Assembly (NCBI GenBank): GCA_003555285.1
Contig: PWGH01000103.1
Span: 1 to 20,441 of the forward strand
DNA: 20,441 bases
Reading direction: 5' to 3'
Source of the DNA: Thioalkalivibrio sp.
Lineage (GTDB): Bacteria > Pseudomonadota > Gammaproteobacteria > Ectothiorhodospirales > Ectothiorhodospiraceae
Shown here one piece after another: positions 1-8,433 of this stretch; position 1 is the stretch's first letter; each line of letters opens with the position of its first letter. The position numbers and the translations under genes were made by a program. The notes beneath the pieces were generated by a model. It made no database searches. It was not told the origin of the DNA and saw only the letters and a program-made list of their open reading frames with translations.

Positions 1-1
1 C

Positions 2-439
2 GATGCGACCGCCATTCCCGGCGCCATCGCCGAGCCCGCGACCGGGGCCGAGCCCGCGACCGAACCCGCGACCGAGGCCGAACCCGTGACCGAGGCCGAA
101 CCCGTGACCGAGGCCACCGCCGAAGCCGTCCCCGAAGCCGAGGCCACCCCGGAACCCGGGCTCGATGTCGTATCCGCAGGCGCCAGCGTGTCTCCGGGGA
201 CCTTGCGGCTGGAATTCCAACAGACCTCCTGGATCGAGATCCGCTCGGCCAGCGATCGCGTGGTGCTGCAGGGCATCTTCCATCCGGGCGATGATCAGGC
301 GCTCTCGGTGCAGCTGCCGGCGCGGGTGATGCTGGGTAACGCGCCCGGGGTCACGCTGTACCATCAGGGGATCCCCGTGGCCCTGGAACCCTATACCCGG
401 GACAACCGCACGGCCCGTTTCAATCTGGAAGCACCATGA
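2..439 (+). CDS. rodZ: RodZ C-terminal portion (partial, 5' end outside window)
   Basis: Reading is open from the window edge to the TGA at 437-439. The first ~50 residues are a low-complexity linker rich in Glu, Pro, Ala and Thr (EPAT/EAEPVT repeats). The last ~75 residues form a compact beta-rich domain (LRLEFQQTSWIEI..., ending RFNLEAP) that matches the periplasmic DUF4115 domain at the C-terminus of RodZ. RodZ is a bitopic inner-membrane protein that links MreB to the elongation machinery; its N-terminal helix-turn-helix and membrane helix would lie upstream of this window. The downstream hisS-yfgM-bamB-der order is the usual rodZ neighbourhood and supports the call. The linker length is probably variable because it is built from an 18-bp tandem repeat. 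Confidence 0.85.
   Translation, partial: DATAIPGAIAEPATGAEPATEPATEAEPVTEAEPVTEATAEAVPEAEATPEPGLDVVSAGASVSPGTLRLEFQQTSWIEIRSASDRVVLQGIFHPGDDQALSVQLPARVMLGNAPGVTLYHQGIPVALEPYTRDNRTARFNLEAP
35..124 (+). repeat. 18-bp tandem repeat in the rodZ linker
   Basis: Positions 71-88 and 89-106 are identical 18-bp units (ACCGAGGCCGAACCCGTG), flanked on both sides by degenerate copies. They encode a TEAEPV hexapeptide repeat in the RodZ linker. The array is in frame, so copy-number change lengthens or shortens the linker without breaking the protein. Confidence 0.8.
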
Positions 440-480
440 GTCTCGCCACCCCTAGCGGCGGCCGGGCGCGGCCGGCATGA
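436..480 (+). other. 14-codon mini-ORF bridging rodZ and hisS
   Basis: An ATG at 436 overlaps the rodZ stop (ATGA, 436-439). The frame reads [14 protein letters not shown] and ends at TGA 478-480, which itself overlaps the hisS start (ATGA, 477-480). A GGAA at 427-430 sits six bases before the mini-ORF ATG, whereas hisS has no visible Shine-Dalgarno. This geometry would let ribosomes pass from rodZ to hisS by two stop/start couplings. It may also be a scar left where ispG usually lies, or chance. No similarity to a known protein was recognised. Confidence 0.35.
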
Positions 481-1772
481 AGTCGATTCGTTCCATCCGC
501 GGCATGCACGACATCCTGCCGGAGGCGATCCCGGCCTGGCAGCAGCTGGAGGCCCGGGTGCGCCGGGTGCTGGGCGGCTATGGCTACCGCGAAATCCGCA
601 TGCCGCTGGTCGAGTTCACCGAACTCTTCGCGCGCTCCATCGGCGATGTCACCGATATCGTCGAGAAGGAGATGTACACCTTCGAGGATCGCAATGGCGA
701 TCGGCTGAGCCTGCGTCCGGAGGGCACCGCCGGCTGCGTGCGCGCCGGCATCGAGCACGGCCTGTTGCACAACCAGATCCAGCGGCTGTGGTATCAGGGG
801 CCGATGTTCCGGCACGAACGCCCGCAGAAGGGGCGCTATCGGCAGTTCCATCAGGTGGGTGTCGAGGTCTTCGGTCTGGCGGGTCCGGATGTCGACGCCG
901 AGATGCTGGCGCTGACCGCACGCCTGTGGCGGGAACTCGGCCTGCAGAACCTGCGTCTGGAACTCAATACCCTGGGCACCCCGGCCAGCCGCCAACGCTA
1001 CCGCGAGCGGTTGATCGCCTATTTCGAGGCGCATCGGGAGCAACTCGATCCGGAAGCGTTGGGCCGGCTGTACGAGAACCCGCTGCGTCTGCTCGACAGC
1101 AAGCACCCGGATACCGCCGGGGTTGCGCGGGCCGCGCCGACGCTGATGGAGGACCTGGACCCGGAATCGCAGGCCCACTTCGAGACGCTGTGTGCGCACC
1201 TGGACGCCCTCGGCATTGCGTATACGCACAATCCGCGTCTGGTGCGTGGGCTGGATTACTACACGCACACCGTCTTCGAATGGATCACCGACGAACTCGG
1301 TGCCCAGGGGACCGTCTGCGCCGGTGGCCGCTACGACGGTCTGGTCGAGCAATTGGGCGGGCGCGCCACACCGGCCATCGGTTTTGCGATGGGGCTCGAA
1401 CGCCTGGTGAGCCTGCTGGTGGATCAGGGCGTGGCGGCCGAACCGCAGCGGCCGGACATCTATCTGGTCCTGCCCGGCGAGGGCCTGGAGACGCCGGCGC
1501 TGGTCCTGGCCGAGCGCCTGCGCAGCGAACTGCCGGGGCTGCGTCTGGTGATGAACTGCGGCGGCGGTAGCATGAAGGCGCAAATGAAGAAGGCGGATAA
1601 GACGGGCGCCCGCTATGCGGTTATCCTGGGCCCCGATGAAGTGGCGGCTGGGGTCGTCCTGGTCAAGCCGCTGCACGTTTCCGAGACCGATCAACTGACG
1701 GTGGCCCAGGGTGACCTGACGGCGCTGATGCAGGCTCGGCTGGAACGACAACCCGGAGGAAGGGATAGATGA
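477..1772 (+). CDS. hisS: Histidyl-tRNA synthetase
   Basis: The 431-residue product is the normal length for bacterial HisRS, the class II enzyme that charges tRNA-His. Visible motifs include the LRPEGTAG segment at residues 79-86, the motif 2 region [20 protein letters not shown] at about 103-121, the HisRS signature [13 protein letters not shown] at 257-269, the GGRYDG stretch at 283-288, and motif 3 GFAMGLERL at 302-310. A C-terminal anticodon-binding domain follows ([20 protein letters not shown]). The ATG at 477 gives the expected [16 protein letters not shown]-terminus. It has no clear ribosome-binding site of its own but is coupled to the mini-ORF that ends on it. The stop overlaps yfgM by ATGA, so the two are co-translated. 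Confidence 0.97.
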   Translation: MKSIRSIRGMHDILPEAIPAWQQLEARVRRVLGGYGYREIRMPLVEFTELFARSIGDVTDIVEKEMYTFEDRNGDRLSLRPEGTAGCVRAGIEHGLLHNQIQRLWYQGPMFRHERPQKGRYRQFHQVGVEVFGLAGPDVDAEMLALTARLWRELGLQNLRLELNTLGTPASRQRYRERLIAYFEAHREQLDPEALGRLYENPLRLLDSKHPDTAGVARAAPTLMEDLDPESQAHFETLCAHLDALGIAYTHNPRLVRGLDYYTHTVFEWITDELGAQGTVCAGGRYDGLVEQLGGRATPAIGFAMGLERLVSLLVDQGVAAEPQRPDIYLVLPGEGLETPALVLAERLRSELPGLRLVMNCGGGSMKAQMKKADKTGARYAVILGPDEVAAGVVLVKPLHVSETDQLTVAQGDLTALMQARLERQPGGRDR

Positions 1773-2383
1773 GTTACCTCACCGATGAGGAAAAAGCGGA
1801 AGCCATCAAGAAATGGTGGAAGGAGAATGGCAGCGCCATCGTCGGTGGCTTGATCCTGGGTATCGCCGGCCTGTTCGGCTGGAACTGGTGGAGCGATCGC
1901 CAGGAGGCCCAGAGCGTGGCCGCATCGGAGCTGTACATGGTCGCGCTGTCGCATGTGGAAGCCGAGCAGTACACCCATGCGGCCGCGGTGGTCGGCGAGT
2001 TGTCCGAACGCGGCCGTAGCACGCCCTATGCGGCGATGGGCTGGGCGCTGCTGGCCGACATCGCCGAGCGCCAGGAAGACACCGAGCGGGCGATCACCGC
2101 GCTGGAGGAGGCGCGTGCACTGGCGCATGACGCCGGCTATGCGCAGATCCTGACCCTGCGCCTGGCGCGCCACCGGATCGCCGCCGGACAATTCGATCAG
2201 GCCGAAAGGCTGCTGGACGCGGTCCCGGCGGAGGCCTTCGCCGGGCTGCGTGCGGAATTGCGGGGTGATATCGCCCGCGCCCAAGGCCAGCCGGAGCGTG
2301 CACGCGAGCAGTACGAGGCCGCGCTGGCGGCCGGGCACAACACCGAATACCTGCGACTGAAGATCGATGAACTCTCCGTATAA
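1769..2383 (+). CDS. yfgM: YfgM-family tetratricopeptide-like protein (SecYEG-associated)
   Basis: The 204-residue protein begins [20 protein letters not shown], followed by one membrane helix ([20 protein letters not shown], about residues 22-41). The rest is a helical TPR-like region. That is the YfgM architecture: a type II inner-membrane protein with a periplasmic TPR domain that, in E. coli, associates with the SecYEG translocon and periplasmic chaperones. GGAGG at 1756-1760 lies just before the ATG, which overlaps the hisS stop by four bases. Position between hisS and bamB is the conserved one. The protein has the conserved [16 protein letters not shown] start of the family. Confidence 0.93.
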   Translation: MSYLTDEEKAEAIKKWWKENGSAIVGGLILGIAGLFGWNWWSDRQEAQSVAASELYMVALSHVEAEQYTHAAAVVGELSERGRSTPYAAMGWALLADIAERQEDTERAITALEEARALAHDAGYAQILTLRLARHRIAAGQFDQAERLLDAVPAEAFAGLRAELRGDIARAQGQPERAREQYEAALAAGHNTEYLRLKIDELSV

Positions 2384-2396
2384 AAGGCCGGTGACC

Positions 2397-3581
2397 ATGA
2401 TTCCTCGGGTACTGCGTTTCTCGCTGCTGATCCTGACCGCCTTCTCCTTGACGGCCTGTGGGCTCTGGAGCCGAGATCTCAGCGAGGCACCGGCGCCGCT
2501 GCCGGTGTTCACGGCGCTCGACACCCCGGACACCCTGTGGTCGCGTTCCATCGGTCGGGGTGGGGACCGCTTCCTGTGGCAGATCCAGCCCGGGATCATC
2601 GATGACCTGGTCGTGGTCGCGGATGCCGACGGCCGGGTCACGGCCCTGTCCCGCGAGACCGGCAGTCCGCGTTGGGACAACCGCCTGGCCGATCTGCGGA
2701 TCGCCGCCGGGGTCGGGGTCGGCGCCGGCATCGCGGTCGTCGGTACACTGGATGGCGAGGCGGTGGCGCTGAATCTGGAAAACGGTGACGAACGCTGGCG
2801 CACCTCCCTGTCGAGCGAGGTGCTGGCGGTGTCGCCGGTGCAGGGGCAAACCGTGGTTGCACGCACCAACGACGGTCGCCTGCATGCGCTGGACGCGCTC
2901 TCCGGGACGGTGCGTTGGACCGTGCTGCGCACCACGCCGGCGCTGAGCCTGCGTGGGGTTCAGGTTCCGGTGATGCTGCCCGGGCGGGTGCTGGCCAGCT
3001 TTGACAACGGCCGGTTGCTGATGCTCGGGGCCGATCGCGGCAATGTGCTGTGGGAGGCCGTGCTCGGCGTGCCGAGCGGGCGTTCCGAGCTGGAACGGCT
3101 GATCGATGCCGACGGCCACATACCGATGTATCGCGGCGCGGCGTTTGCCTCCACCTATCAGGGGCGTCTGGCCGCGTTGGCACTCGACAGCGGCGACCTG
3201 ATCTGGGATCGGGAATTCTCGTCCTACCAGGGCGGCGATATTCATGCGGATTCCGAAATCCTGGTGATGACCGATGCCGACAGTCATGTCTGGGGTCTGG
3301 ATCCGCGCAATGGCGGCGACCTCTGGCAGCAGTCGGGGCTGCGCCTGCGTGGCGTGACCGCACCGGTGGTGATCGGCGATCAGGCGGTGGTCGGCGATTA
3401 CCAGGGCTACCTGCATTGGCTGGACGTGACCGACGGCGCCGTAGTGGCGCGCACGCGGGCCGGATCGAGTGCGATCGTGACCCGACCGGTGCTCGAGGAC
3501 GGCGTGCTGTACGTGGTCGCGGGCAACGGTCAGGTCAGCGCGATCCGCGCGCGGGTCGGTCCGGACCCGCGTCGGCCGTGA
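2397..3581 (+). CDS. bamB: Outer-membrane assembly lipoprotein BamB
   Basis: The protein is a lipoprotein with PQQ-like beta-propeller repeats, the accessory BamB subunit of the BAM complex that inserts outer-membrane proteins. Starting at 2397 gives a textbook lipoprotein signal: MIPRVLR, a hydrophobic stretch, and the lipobox LTAC with the lipidated Cys at residue 21. An ATG at 2367 in the same frame would add ten residues and overlap yfgM by 17 bases; I prefer 2397 because the signal peptide is then of normal length and AAAAGG lies shortly upstream. Repeats such as [40 protein letters not shown] and [12 protein letters not shown] show the propeller blades. The product is 394 residues, normal for BamB. 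The following gap to der contains a bridging mini-ORF. Confidence 0.94.
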   Translation: MIPRVLRFSLLILTAFSLTACGLWSRDLSEAPAPLPVFTALDTPDTLWSRSIGRGGDRFLWQIQPGIIDDLVVVADADGRVTALSRETGSPRWDNRLADLRIAAGVGVGAGIAVVGTLDGEAVALNLENGDERWRTSLSSEVLAVSPVQGQTVVARTNDGRLHALDALSGTVRWTVLRTTPALSLRGVQVPVMLPGRVLASFDNGRLLMLGADRGNVLWEAVLGVPSGRSELERLIDADGHIPMYRGAAFASTYQGRLAALALDSGDLIWDREFSSYQGGDIHADSEILVMTDADSHVWGLDPRNGGDLWQQSGLRLRGVTAPVVIGDQAVVGDYQGYLHWLDVTDGAVVARTRAGSSAIVTRPVLEDGVLYVVAGNGQVSAIRARVGPDPRRP

Positions 3582-3676
3582 TGAAACTGCGGTTCGGCCG
3601 AGGTTTCCCCCTCGGCGCCGGTCTACCCGTTGGCCTCGATCCACGCGGAACCCCCACCTCGGCTGGCCCGCGATGA
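3581..3676 (+). other. 31-codon mini-ORF bridging bamB and der
   Basis: The bamB stop (TGA, 3579-3581) shares its last base with an ATG at 3581-3583. That frame runs 31 codons ([20 protein letters not shown]...) and stops at TGA 3674-3676, overlapping the der start (ATGA, 3673-3676). The der ATG has no clear Shine-Dalgarno. The arrangement could couple der translation to bamB, as the shorter mini-ORF could for rodZ and hisS. The peptide matches nothing I recognise and may be incidental. Confidence 0.35.
3597..3616 (+). other. Short hairpin between bamB and der
   Basis: GCCGAGG (3597-3603) pairs with CCTCGGC (3610-3616) around a six-base loop, TTTCCC. There is no T-run after it, so an intrinsic terminator is unlikely. 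It could pause ribosomes or stabilise RNA between the two genes. Seen in sequence only; function is a guess. Confidence 0.25.
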
Positions 3677-5094
3677 TCCCGGTCATCGCGCTGGTCGGGC
3701 GGCCCAATGTCGGCAAATCCACGCTGTTCAACCAGCTGACGCGTTCGCGGGACGCGCTGGTGGCCGACCTGCCGGGGCTGACCCGGGACCGTCAGTACGG
3801 GATCGGCCGCGTCGGCGACTTTCCGTACATGGCGGTGGACACCGGCGGCCTGTCCGGCGAGGCCGAGGGCATGGATGCGGCGATGGCCCAGCAGACGCGC
3901 CAGGCGATTGCCGAGGCCGATGTGGTGCTGTTCATGGTCGATGCCCGCGACGGCCTGGCCGCGCAGGATCAGGTCATCGCCGCGGACCTGCGTGTGCTCG
4001 GTGTCCGGGCGCTGCTGGTCGTGAACAAGGTCGACGGCCTGGATATCGACGCGGCCAGCGCGGAGTTCCATAGCCTGGGCATGGGGCCGATCGTGCCCAT
4101 CGCCGCCTCTCATGGCCGCGGCGTTTCGGTGCTGATGCAGCGCGTGCGCCAGGAGCTCGACGCGCTGGCCGCCGCGCAGCCGCCCGGCACGCTGATCCTG
4201 GACGACCCGGAAGCCCTGGAACGCTGGCCCGGGATCCGCGTGGCTCTGATCGGGCGCCCGAACGTCGGCAAGTCGACGCTGGTGAACCGTTTTCTGGGCG
4301 AAGAGCGCATGGTCACCACGCCGATCGCCGGGACCACGCGAGACAGCATCTTCGTCCCCTTCAAGCGCAACGAACAGGACTACACACTGATCGACACCGC
4401 CGGGCTGCGGCGCCGGTCCCGGGTCTTCGACGTGGTCGAGAAGTTCAGCGTGGTCAAGACGCTGAAGGCGATCGAGGCCGCGCATGTGGTCATCGTCGTG
4501 TTCGATGCGCAGGCGGGCATCGCCGATCAGGACGCGCATCTGCTGGGCATGGTCCTGGAGGCCGGCCGGGCGCTGGTGCTGGCGGTGAACAAGTGGGACG
4601 GACTCGAGCCGGAGGTCCGCGACGGAATCCGCGAGGACCTGGAACGCAAACTCGGCTTTCTGCGCTTCGCCCGGATGCGCTTGATCTCCGCGCGCCACGG
4701 GACCAATGTCGGGCACCTGCTGGAGGATGTGCAGGAGGCCTACGCCAGTGCCTTCGTCGACTTGTCCACGCCGCAGCTGTCGCGGCTGCTCGAGTCGGCG
4801 GTGATGGAGCATCAGCCGCCGCTGGTCGGCAACCGCCGGATCAAGCTGCGTTATGCCCACCAGGGCGGCAAGAACCCGCCGGTGATCGTGATTCACGGCA
4901 ACCAGACCGAGGCGCTGCCGGGCAGTTACAAGCGCTTTCTGGAAAACTTCTTTCGCAAGCACCTGAAGCTGGTCGGCACCCCGCTGCGCCTGGAGTTCAA
5001 GAGCAGCACCAACCCCTTCGCGGGCCGCAAGAACGTGTTGACCGAGAGTCAGCGCCGCAAGCGCAAGCGCCTGTTGCGCCACGTGAAGCGCTGA
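3673..5094 (+). CDS. der: GTPase Der (EngA), ribosome assembly
   Basis: Der is the double-GTPase needed for maturation of the 50S ribosomal subunit. Both G domains are complete. The first has GRPNVGKST at residues 9-17, DTGG at 56-59 and NKVD at 118-121. The second has GRPNVGKST at 194-202, DTAG at 241-244 and NKWD at 306-309. A C-terminal KH-like domain follows, including [13 protein letters not shown] and [10 protein letters not shown]. The basic tail ([13 protein letters not shown]) is typical. Length of 473 residues is in the normal range. The start [16 protein letters not shown] is the standard Der N-terminus. A mini-ORF overlaps the start, and the aminotransferase begins four bases after the stop. 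Confidence 0.97.
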   Translation: MIPVIALVGRPNVGKSTLFNQLTRSRDALVADLPGLTRDRQYGIGRVGDFPYMAVDTGGLSGEAEGMDAAMAQQTRQAIAEADVVLFMVDARDGLAAQDQVIAADLRVLGVRALLVVNKVDGLDIDAASAEFHSLGMGPIVPIAASHGRGVSVLMQRVRQELDALAAAQPPGTLILDDPEALERWPGIRVALIGRPNVGKSTLVNRFLGEERMVTTPIAGTTRDSIFVPFKRNEQDYTLIDTAGLRRRSRVFDVVEKFSVVKTLKAIEAAHVVIVVFDAQAGIADQDAHLLGMVLEAGRALVLAVNKWDGLEPEVRDGIREDLERKLGFLRFARMRLISARHGTNVGHLLEDVQEAYASAFVDLSTPQLSRLLESAVMEHQPPLVGNRRIKLRYAHQGGKNPPVIVIHGNQTEALPGSYKRFLENFFRKHLKLVGTPLRLEFKSSTNPFAGRKNVLTESQRRKRKRLLRHVKR

Positions 5095-5098
5095 CCCG

Positions 5099-6265
5099 GT
5101 GAGCGTCGGCTTGCGCGTTTCTGCCCGGGCGGCAGCCATGGATCCCTTCCGCGTGATGCAGGTGCTCGCCCGGGCGCAGGCGCTGGAGGCGAGCGGGGAA
5201 GGCGTGGTTCACCTCGAGGTCGGCGAGCCCGATTTCGCAACCCCGGCGGCGATCGTCGGCGCCGCGCAGCGCGCCCTGGTCAACGGCGTCACCCGCTACA
5301 CGCCGGCGCACGGCACCACCGCGCTGCGCACCGCGATCGCCGCCGACTACCAGCGGCTGTACGGGCTGGCGATCGATCCCGAACGGGTGATCGTCACCGC
5401 GGGCGCCTCGGCCGCGATCTTGCTGGCGCTGGCCGCCGCGACCGATGCCGGCGACGGCGTGCTGTTGCCGGATCCGGGGTATGCCTGCAATCGCCAGTTC
5501 GTCACCGCCCTGGGTGCGGTGCCGCAGCTGGTGCCGGTCACGGGCGAGACCGATTTTCAGCCGACCCCCGCGCAGGTCAGCGCGGCGTGGCGTCTCAAGA
5601 CCCGTGCGCTGGTGCTGGCCTCGCCGGCCAATCCCACCGGAACCCGGTTGACGCCGACGAGCCTGAGCGCCATTGCACAGGTGGTGCGGGCCCGCGACGG
5701 CGTGTTGATCATGGACGAGATCTACGGCCGTCTGGTCTTCGACGGACCGCCCCGGACCGCACTCGCGCAGATGCCCGAGGCGGTCGTCGTCAACAGCTTC
5801 TCGAAGTATTGCGCGATGACCGGCTGGCGCCTGGGCTGGATGGTGGTGCCGGAATCCTGGATCGAGCCGGTGCGGCGGCTGGCGCAGAATCTCTTCGTCG
5901 CCCCCTCGACCCTGGCCCAGGCCGCGGCGCTGGCGGCCTACGCGCCGGCGACCGAGGCCCTGCTGCAGGCCCGGGTCCGCGAACTGGCGCAGCGCCGCGA
6001 CTTTTTGCTGGACGCGCTGCCGGACCTGGGCCTGGTGTTGCAGAGCCGGCCCGACGGGGCCTTCTACCTGTATGCCGACAGCCGCGCCCACGGGCCGGAT
6101 TCCGAAATTCTCTGCGAACGGATCCTGCAGCAGGCGCGCGTGGCGTTGACCCCGGGGACCGACTTCAGCCCCGGTGCCGGGCGCGATCACATCCGCATCG
6201 CCTACACCCAGCCGCGCCCGCGCCTGGAAGAGGCCGTCGACCGCTTGCGGTCGCTGCTGAGCTGA
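5099..6265 (+). CDS. Class I/II pyridoxal-phosphate aminotransferase
   Basis: This 388-residue fold-type I aminotransferase has the aspartate-aminotransferase-like signatures: HLEVGEPDFATP near residues 38-49, SPANPTGT with Asn178, MDEIYG with Asp206 and Tyr209, and the PLP-lysine segment VNSFSKYCAMTGWRLGW with Lys236. The GTG at 5099 is chosen because the following LRVSARAAAMDPFRVMQVLARAQ aligns with the conserved N-terminus of the subfamily; the ATG at 5138 would delete part of it. It starts four bases after der, so it is probably in the same operon. The amino-acid substrate cannot be read from the sequence. The last codons (RLRSLLS, stop) are copied in a 26-bp tandem repeat directly downstream. 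Confidence 0.9.
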   Translation: MSVGLRVSARAAAMDPFRVMQVLARAQALEASGEGVVHLEVGEPDFATPAAIVGAAQRALVNGVTRYTPAHGTTALRTAIAADYQRLYGLAIDPERVIVTAGASAAILLALAAATDAGDGVLLPDPGYACNRQFVTALGAVPQLVPVTGETDFQPTPAQVSAAWRLKTRALVLASPANPTGTRLTPTSLSAIAQVVRARDGVLIMDEIYGRLVFDGPPRTALAQMPEAVVVNSFSKYCAMTGWRLGWMVVPESWIEPVRRLAQNLFVAPSTLAQAAALAAYAPATEALLQARVRELAQRRDFLLDALPDLGLVLQSRPDGAFYLYADSRAHGPDSEILCERILQQARVALTPGTDFSPGAGRDHIRIAYTQPRPRLEEAVDRLRSLLS

Positions 6266-6335
6266 TGCGCTTGCGGTCGCTGCTGAGCTGATGCGCTTGC
6301 GGTCGCTGCTGAGCTGATGCGCTTGCGGTCGCTGC
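6242..6335 (+). repeat. 26-bp tandem repeat over the aminotransferase 3' end
   Basis: Units start at 6242, 6268, 6294 and 6320, giving three full copies and a 16-bp partial fourth copy. Each begins CGCTTGCGGTCGCTGCTGAG and ends CTGATG. The first copy contains the real end of the aminotransferase. Because 26 is not a multiple of three, the frame shifts, but each copy offers TGATG: the stop overlaps a new ATG that reads MRLRSLLS and stops again at the next TGATG. Full copies are identical, suggesting recent expansion or an assembly artefact. Confidence 0.9.
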
Positions 6336-6361
6336 GGCTGGCTGACACGGCTGGGCCGGTG

Positions 6362-6405
6362 CGAAGGGGTTCCGATGCAACGGGCCGGCTTCGGTCGCCC
6401 CTTCG
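6362..6405. terminator. Possible bidirectional terminator hairpin between convergent genes
   Basis: CGAAGGGG (6362-6369) pairs with CCCCTTCG (6398-6405); an inner CCGA (6372-6375) can pair with TCGG (6391-6394). The hairpin lies between the plus-strand aminotransferase and the minus-strand acyl-CoA ligase, where a terminator for both is expected. The loop is long and there is no T-run, so the call is tentative. Confidence 0.35.
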
Positions 6406-6423
6406 ATCGGTGGAACCGCCGCG

Positions 6424-8361
6424 TCAATAGTCCGCGTACAGGGCCTCGACGCGGTCCTGCAACTGGGTCACGATGCGCTCGCGCTTCATCTTCAGCGTTG
6501 GCGTCAGCAGCCCAGTCTCGACCGACCAGGGTTCGCAGACGGTGCACAGGCGCCGGATCTGGGCGTAGCCGGGGAAGTCCTTCAGTTGGCGGTTCACTCG
6601 CGTGAGCAGGCTGCGTTCGACGAACCGGCCGTTGCGCGCGGCAGCGTCCTCCGGATCCACGTCGAGGGCCGCCGCGGCCTCCCGCCAGGCCTCGGGATTC
6701 AGTACGATCAGCGCCGACAGGAAGGCCCGCCCCTCGCCGAGGACCAGCACCTGATCGAACAGCGGGTCGAGTTGGATCGCCATCTCCATGTCCGCGGGGG
6801 GCACCTTCTCGCCGCTGCCGAGCACGATGATGTCCTTGATCCGGCCGGTGATGAAGACATGGCCCTCGGCGTCGATGCGTGCCTTGTCCCCGGTGTGCAG
6901 CCAGCCCTCGGCGTCGATGGCCTGGGCGGTGGCCTCGGGGTTCTCCCAGTAGCCGAGCATCACCGAGGGGCCGCGGGTCAGCAGTTCCTGCTGGGCGCCG
7001 ATCCGGATCTCGGCCTCGGGCAGCGCGGTGCCGATCGAGGCCGGCAGGTTGTCGTGCGGCCGGTTGGCGGTGACCACCGGGCTGGCCTCGGTCAGGCCGT
7101 AGCCGTGATAGACCGGCAGTCCGAGGCCGATGAAGAAGCGGGCGATCGGCGGGGGTAGCGGCGCGCCGCCGCAGACGGCATACGCCATGCGCCCGCCCAG
7201 GCGCGCCAGCACCTGCCGGGCCACCAGCCGATTCAGCAGCGGCCACAGCAGCAACCGGGGCGACCAGCCGGCGCGCCCCTGGACCCGTTCGAAGCGGGCC
7301 CAGCCGGTCGCGACCGTCGCGGCAAACAACGCACGGGCGAGGCCGGACTTCTGTTTCAGTCCGGCCTGGATCTTGGCGTAGACCCCCTCGTAGATCCGCG
7401 GGACCGAGATCAGCACCGTCGGCCGGACCGCGACCAGATCCTCGCCGAGTTGTTGGATCGAGCGCGCGAAGGCCACCTCGGCGCCGATCAGCATCGGCAG
7501 GTAGCACCCGGCGGTGCGCTCGAGCGTATGCGATAGCGGCAGGAAGGACAGGAACACGTCCTGGGCGCCGAGCGGGCCGCATTGGGCGGCGCCCCGGGCG
7601 TTGCTCAGGATGTTGCGGTGCGAGAGCATCACGCCCTTGGGGCGGCCGGTGGTGCCCGAGGGGTACACGATGGTGGCCAGGGCCTCGGGCTCCAGGCTCC
7701 GGGTGATCCCGTGTCCGGTCCCCCCAGACAGCCACTCGGAAGCAGCCGTCAGGCGCGGGTCGGTCGGCCGATCCCGGCCGGCGGCCCGATCCGGATTGCG
7801 GGGCCGATCCGAATTCCGCAGTTCATCCGAATCCTGGGGCGCATCCGAATTCAGGGGCTTGCCCGAGTCGCCGGATGCGTTCGGTTCTGCGATGTCGTGC
7901 AGGGCGACGACGCGCCGAACGGTGCTGAGCCCGGCGATAACCGGCAACAGGCGGCGCCACTGCAGCTTGCCTTCCACCAACAGCAGCCGGGTCTCGGTCT
8001 GCTCGAGGATATAGGCGATGTTGTCGGGACGGTCGTCGGTATACAGCGGAACGGTGACCAGGCCCAGGCCGAGCGCGGCCTGGTCGAAGATGATCCATTC
8101 GCGGCCGTTGCGCAGCATCATCGCCACCCGATCCCCGGGCTGCAGCCCCTCGCCGTGCAGCGCGGCCTGCCAGCGGTCGACTTCGGTGGCGATTTCGGCC
8201 CAGGTGTAGCGGACCCAGTCGTCCCGTAGGGTGTCGAACTGGCGATAGGCGACGGCATCGGGGCTGGCCTGCACGCGTGCGCGAAACAGACCGGGCAGGG
8301 TGCCGGTGCGGTCCGGTGTCCTGAGTGGGGACCTCTCCGGGGTCATCTCGAGCGTGGTCAT
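6424..8361 (-). CDS. Long-chain acyl-CoA synthetase (AMP-forming)
   Basis: This 645-residue member of the ANL adenylation superfamily activates fatty acids with ATP and CoA. Visible motifs are the P-loop-like VYPSGTTGRPKGVMLSH (residues 232-248), HGYGLTEASPVV (A5), and the TGD segment HTGDKARIDAEGHVFITGRIKD, followed by the lysine-containing C-terminal lid. It resembles the bacterial FadD15/eukaryotic ACSL-like branch that has a long TGRIKDIIVLGSGEKV segment. The ATG at 8361 is supported by AGGAG (8366-8370) just upstream. The usual Thr-Ser-Gly of the A3 motif is Pro-Ser-Gly here. About 45 residues (159-203) before A3 are a hydrophilic hexapeptide repeat encoded by an 18-bp tandem array. It is the last gene of a minus-strand series, 72 bases after the transporter gene. 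Confidence 0.92.
   Translation of the reverse strand: MTTLEMTPERSPLRTPDRTGTLPGLFRARVQASPDAVAYRQFDTLRDDWVRYTWAEIATEVDRWQAALHGEGLQPGDRVAMMLRNGREWIIFDQAALGLGLVTVPLYTDDRPDNIAYILEQTETRLLLVEGKLQWRRLLPVIAGLSTVRRVVALHDIAEPNASGDSGKPLNSDAPQDSDELRNSDRPRNPDRAAGRDRPTDPRLTAASEWLSGGTGHGITRSLEPEALATIVYPSGTTGRPKGVMLSHRNILSNARGAAQCGPLGAQDVFLSFLPLSHTLERTAGCYLPMLIGAEVAFARSIQQLGEDLVAVRPTVLISVPRIYEGVYAKIQAGLKQKSGLARALFAATVATGWARFERVQGRAGWSPRLLLWPLLNRLVARQVLARLGGRMAYAVCGGAPLPPPIARFFIGLGLPVYHGYGLTEASPVVTANRPHDNLPASIGTALPEAEIRIGAQQELLTRGPSVMLGYWENPEATAQAIDAEGWLHTGDKARIDAEGHVFITGRIKDIIVLGSGEKVPPADMEMAIQLDPLFDQVLVLGEGRAFLSALIVLNPEAWREAAAALDVDPEDAAARNGRFVERSLLTRVNRQLKDFPGYAQIRRLCTVCEPWSVETGLLTPTLKMKRERIVTQLQDRVEALYADY
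7771..7860 (-). repeat. 18-bp minisatellite inside the acyl-CoA ligase gene
   Basis: On the plus strand the core ATCCGAATTC or a close variant recurs at 7789, 7807, 7825 and 7843, exactly 18 bases apart, with a more diverged unit at 7771. On the coding strand it reads as hexapeptides: NSDAPQ, DSDELR, NSDRPR, NPDRAA, GRDRPT. The array is in frame and falls just before the ATP-binding motif, probably in a surface loop. Confidence 0.85.
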
Positions 8362-8433
8362 GGGACTCCTTGCGTGACTGCTGGCGGTACACGGGCCATT
8401 ACGGGGGGTGGATACCGGAAATCGATGGCGGGT

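Noticed and set aside
420..1751. Minus-strand open frame opposite hisS (443 codons)
   Set aside because: It mirrors the hisS codons, has no ribosome-binding site or recognisable fold, and hisS is unambiguous.
2094..3731. Minus-strand open frame opposite yfgM and bamB
   Set aside because: Low-complexity Arg/Pro/Gly/His composition typical of an antisense shadow; bamB is certain on the plus strand.
6242..6335. Short regularly spaced repeats as a CRISPR array
   Set aside because: The 26-bp units abut with no unique spacers and begin within a coding sequence; this is a simple tandem repeat.
4997..7735. Very long minus-strand open frame (912 codons) under der, the aminotransferase and the ligase
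   Set aside because: It is antisense to well-supported genes, shows no domain or motif, and is the expected product of few stop codons in high-GC DNA.
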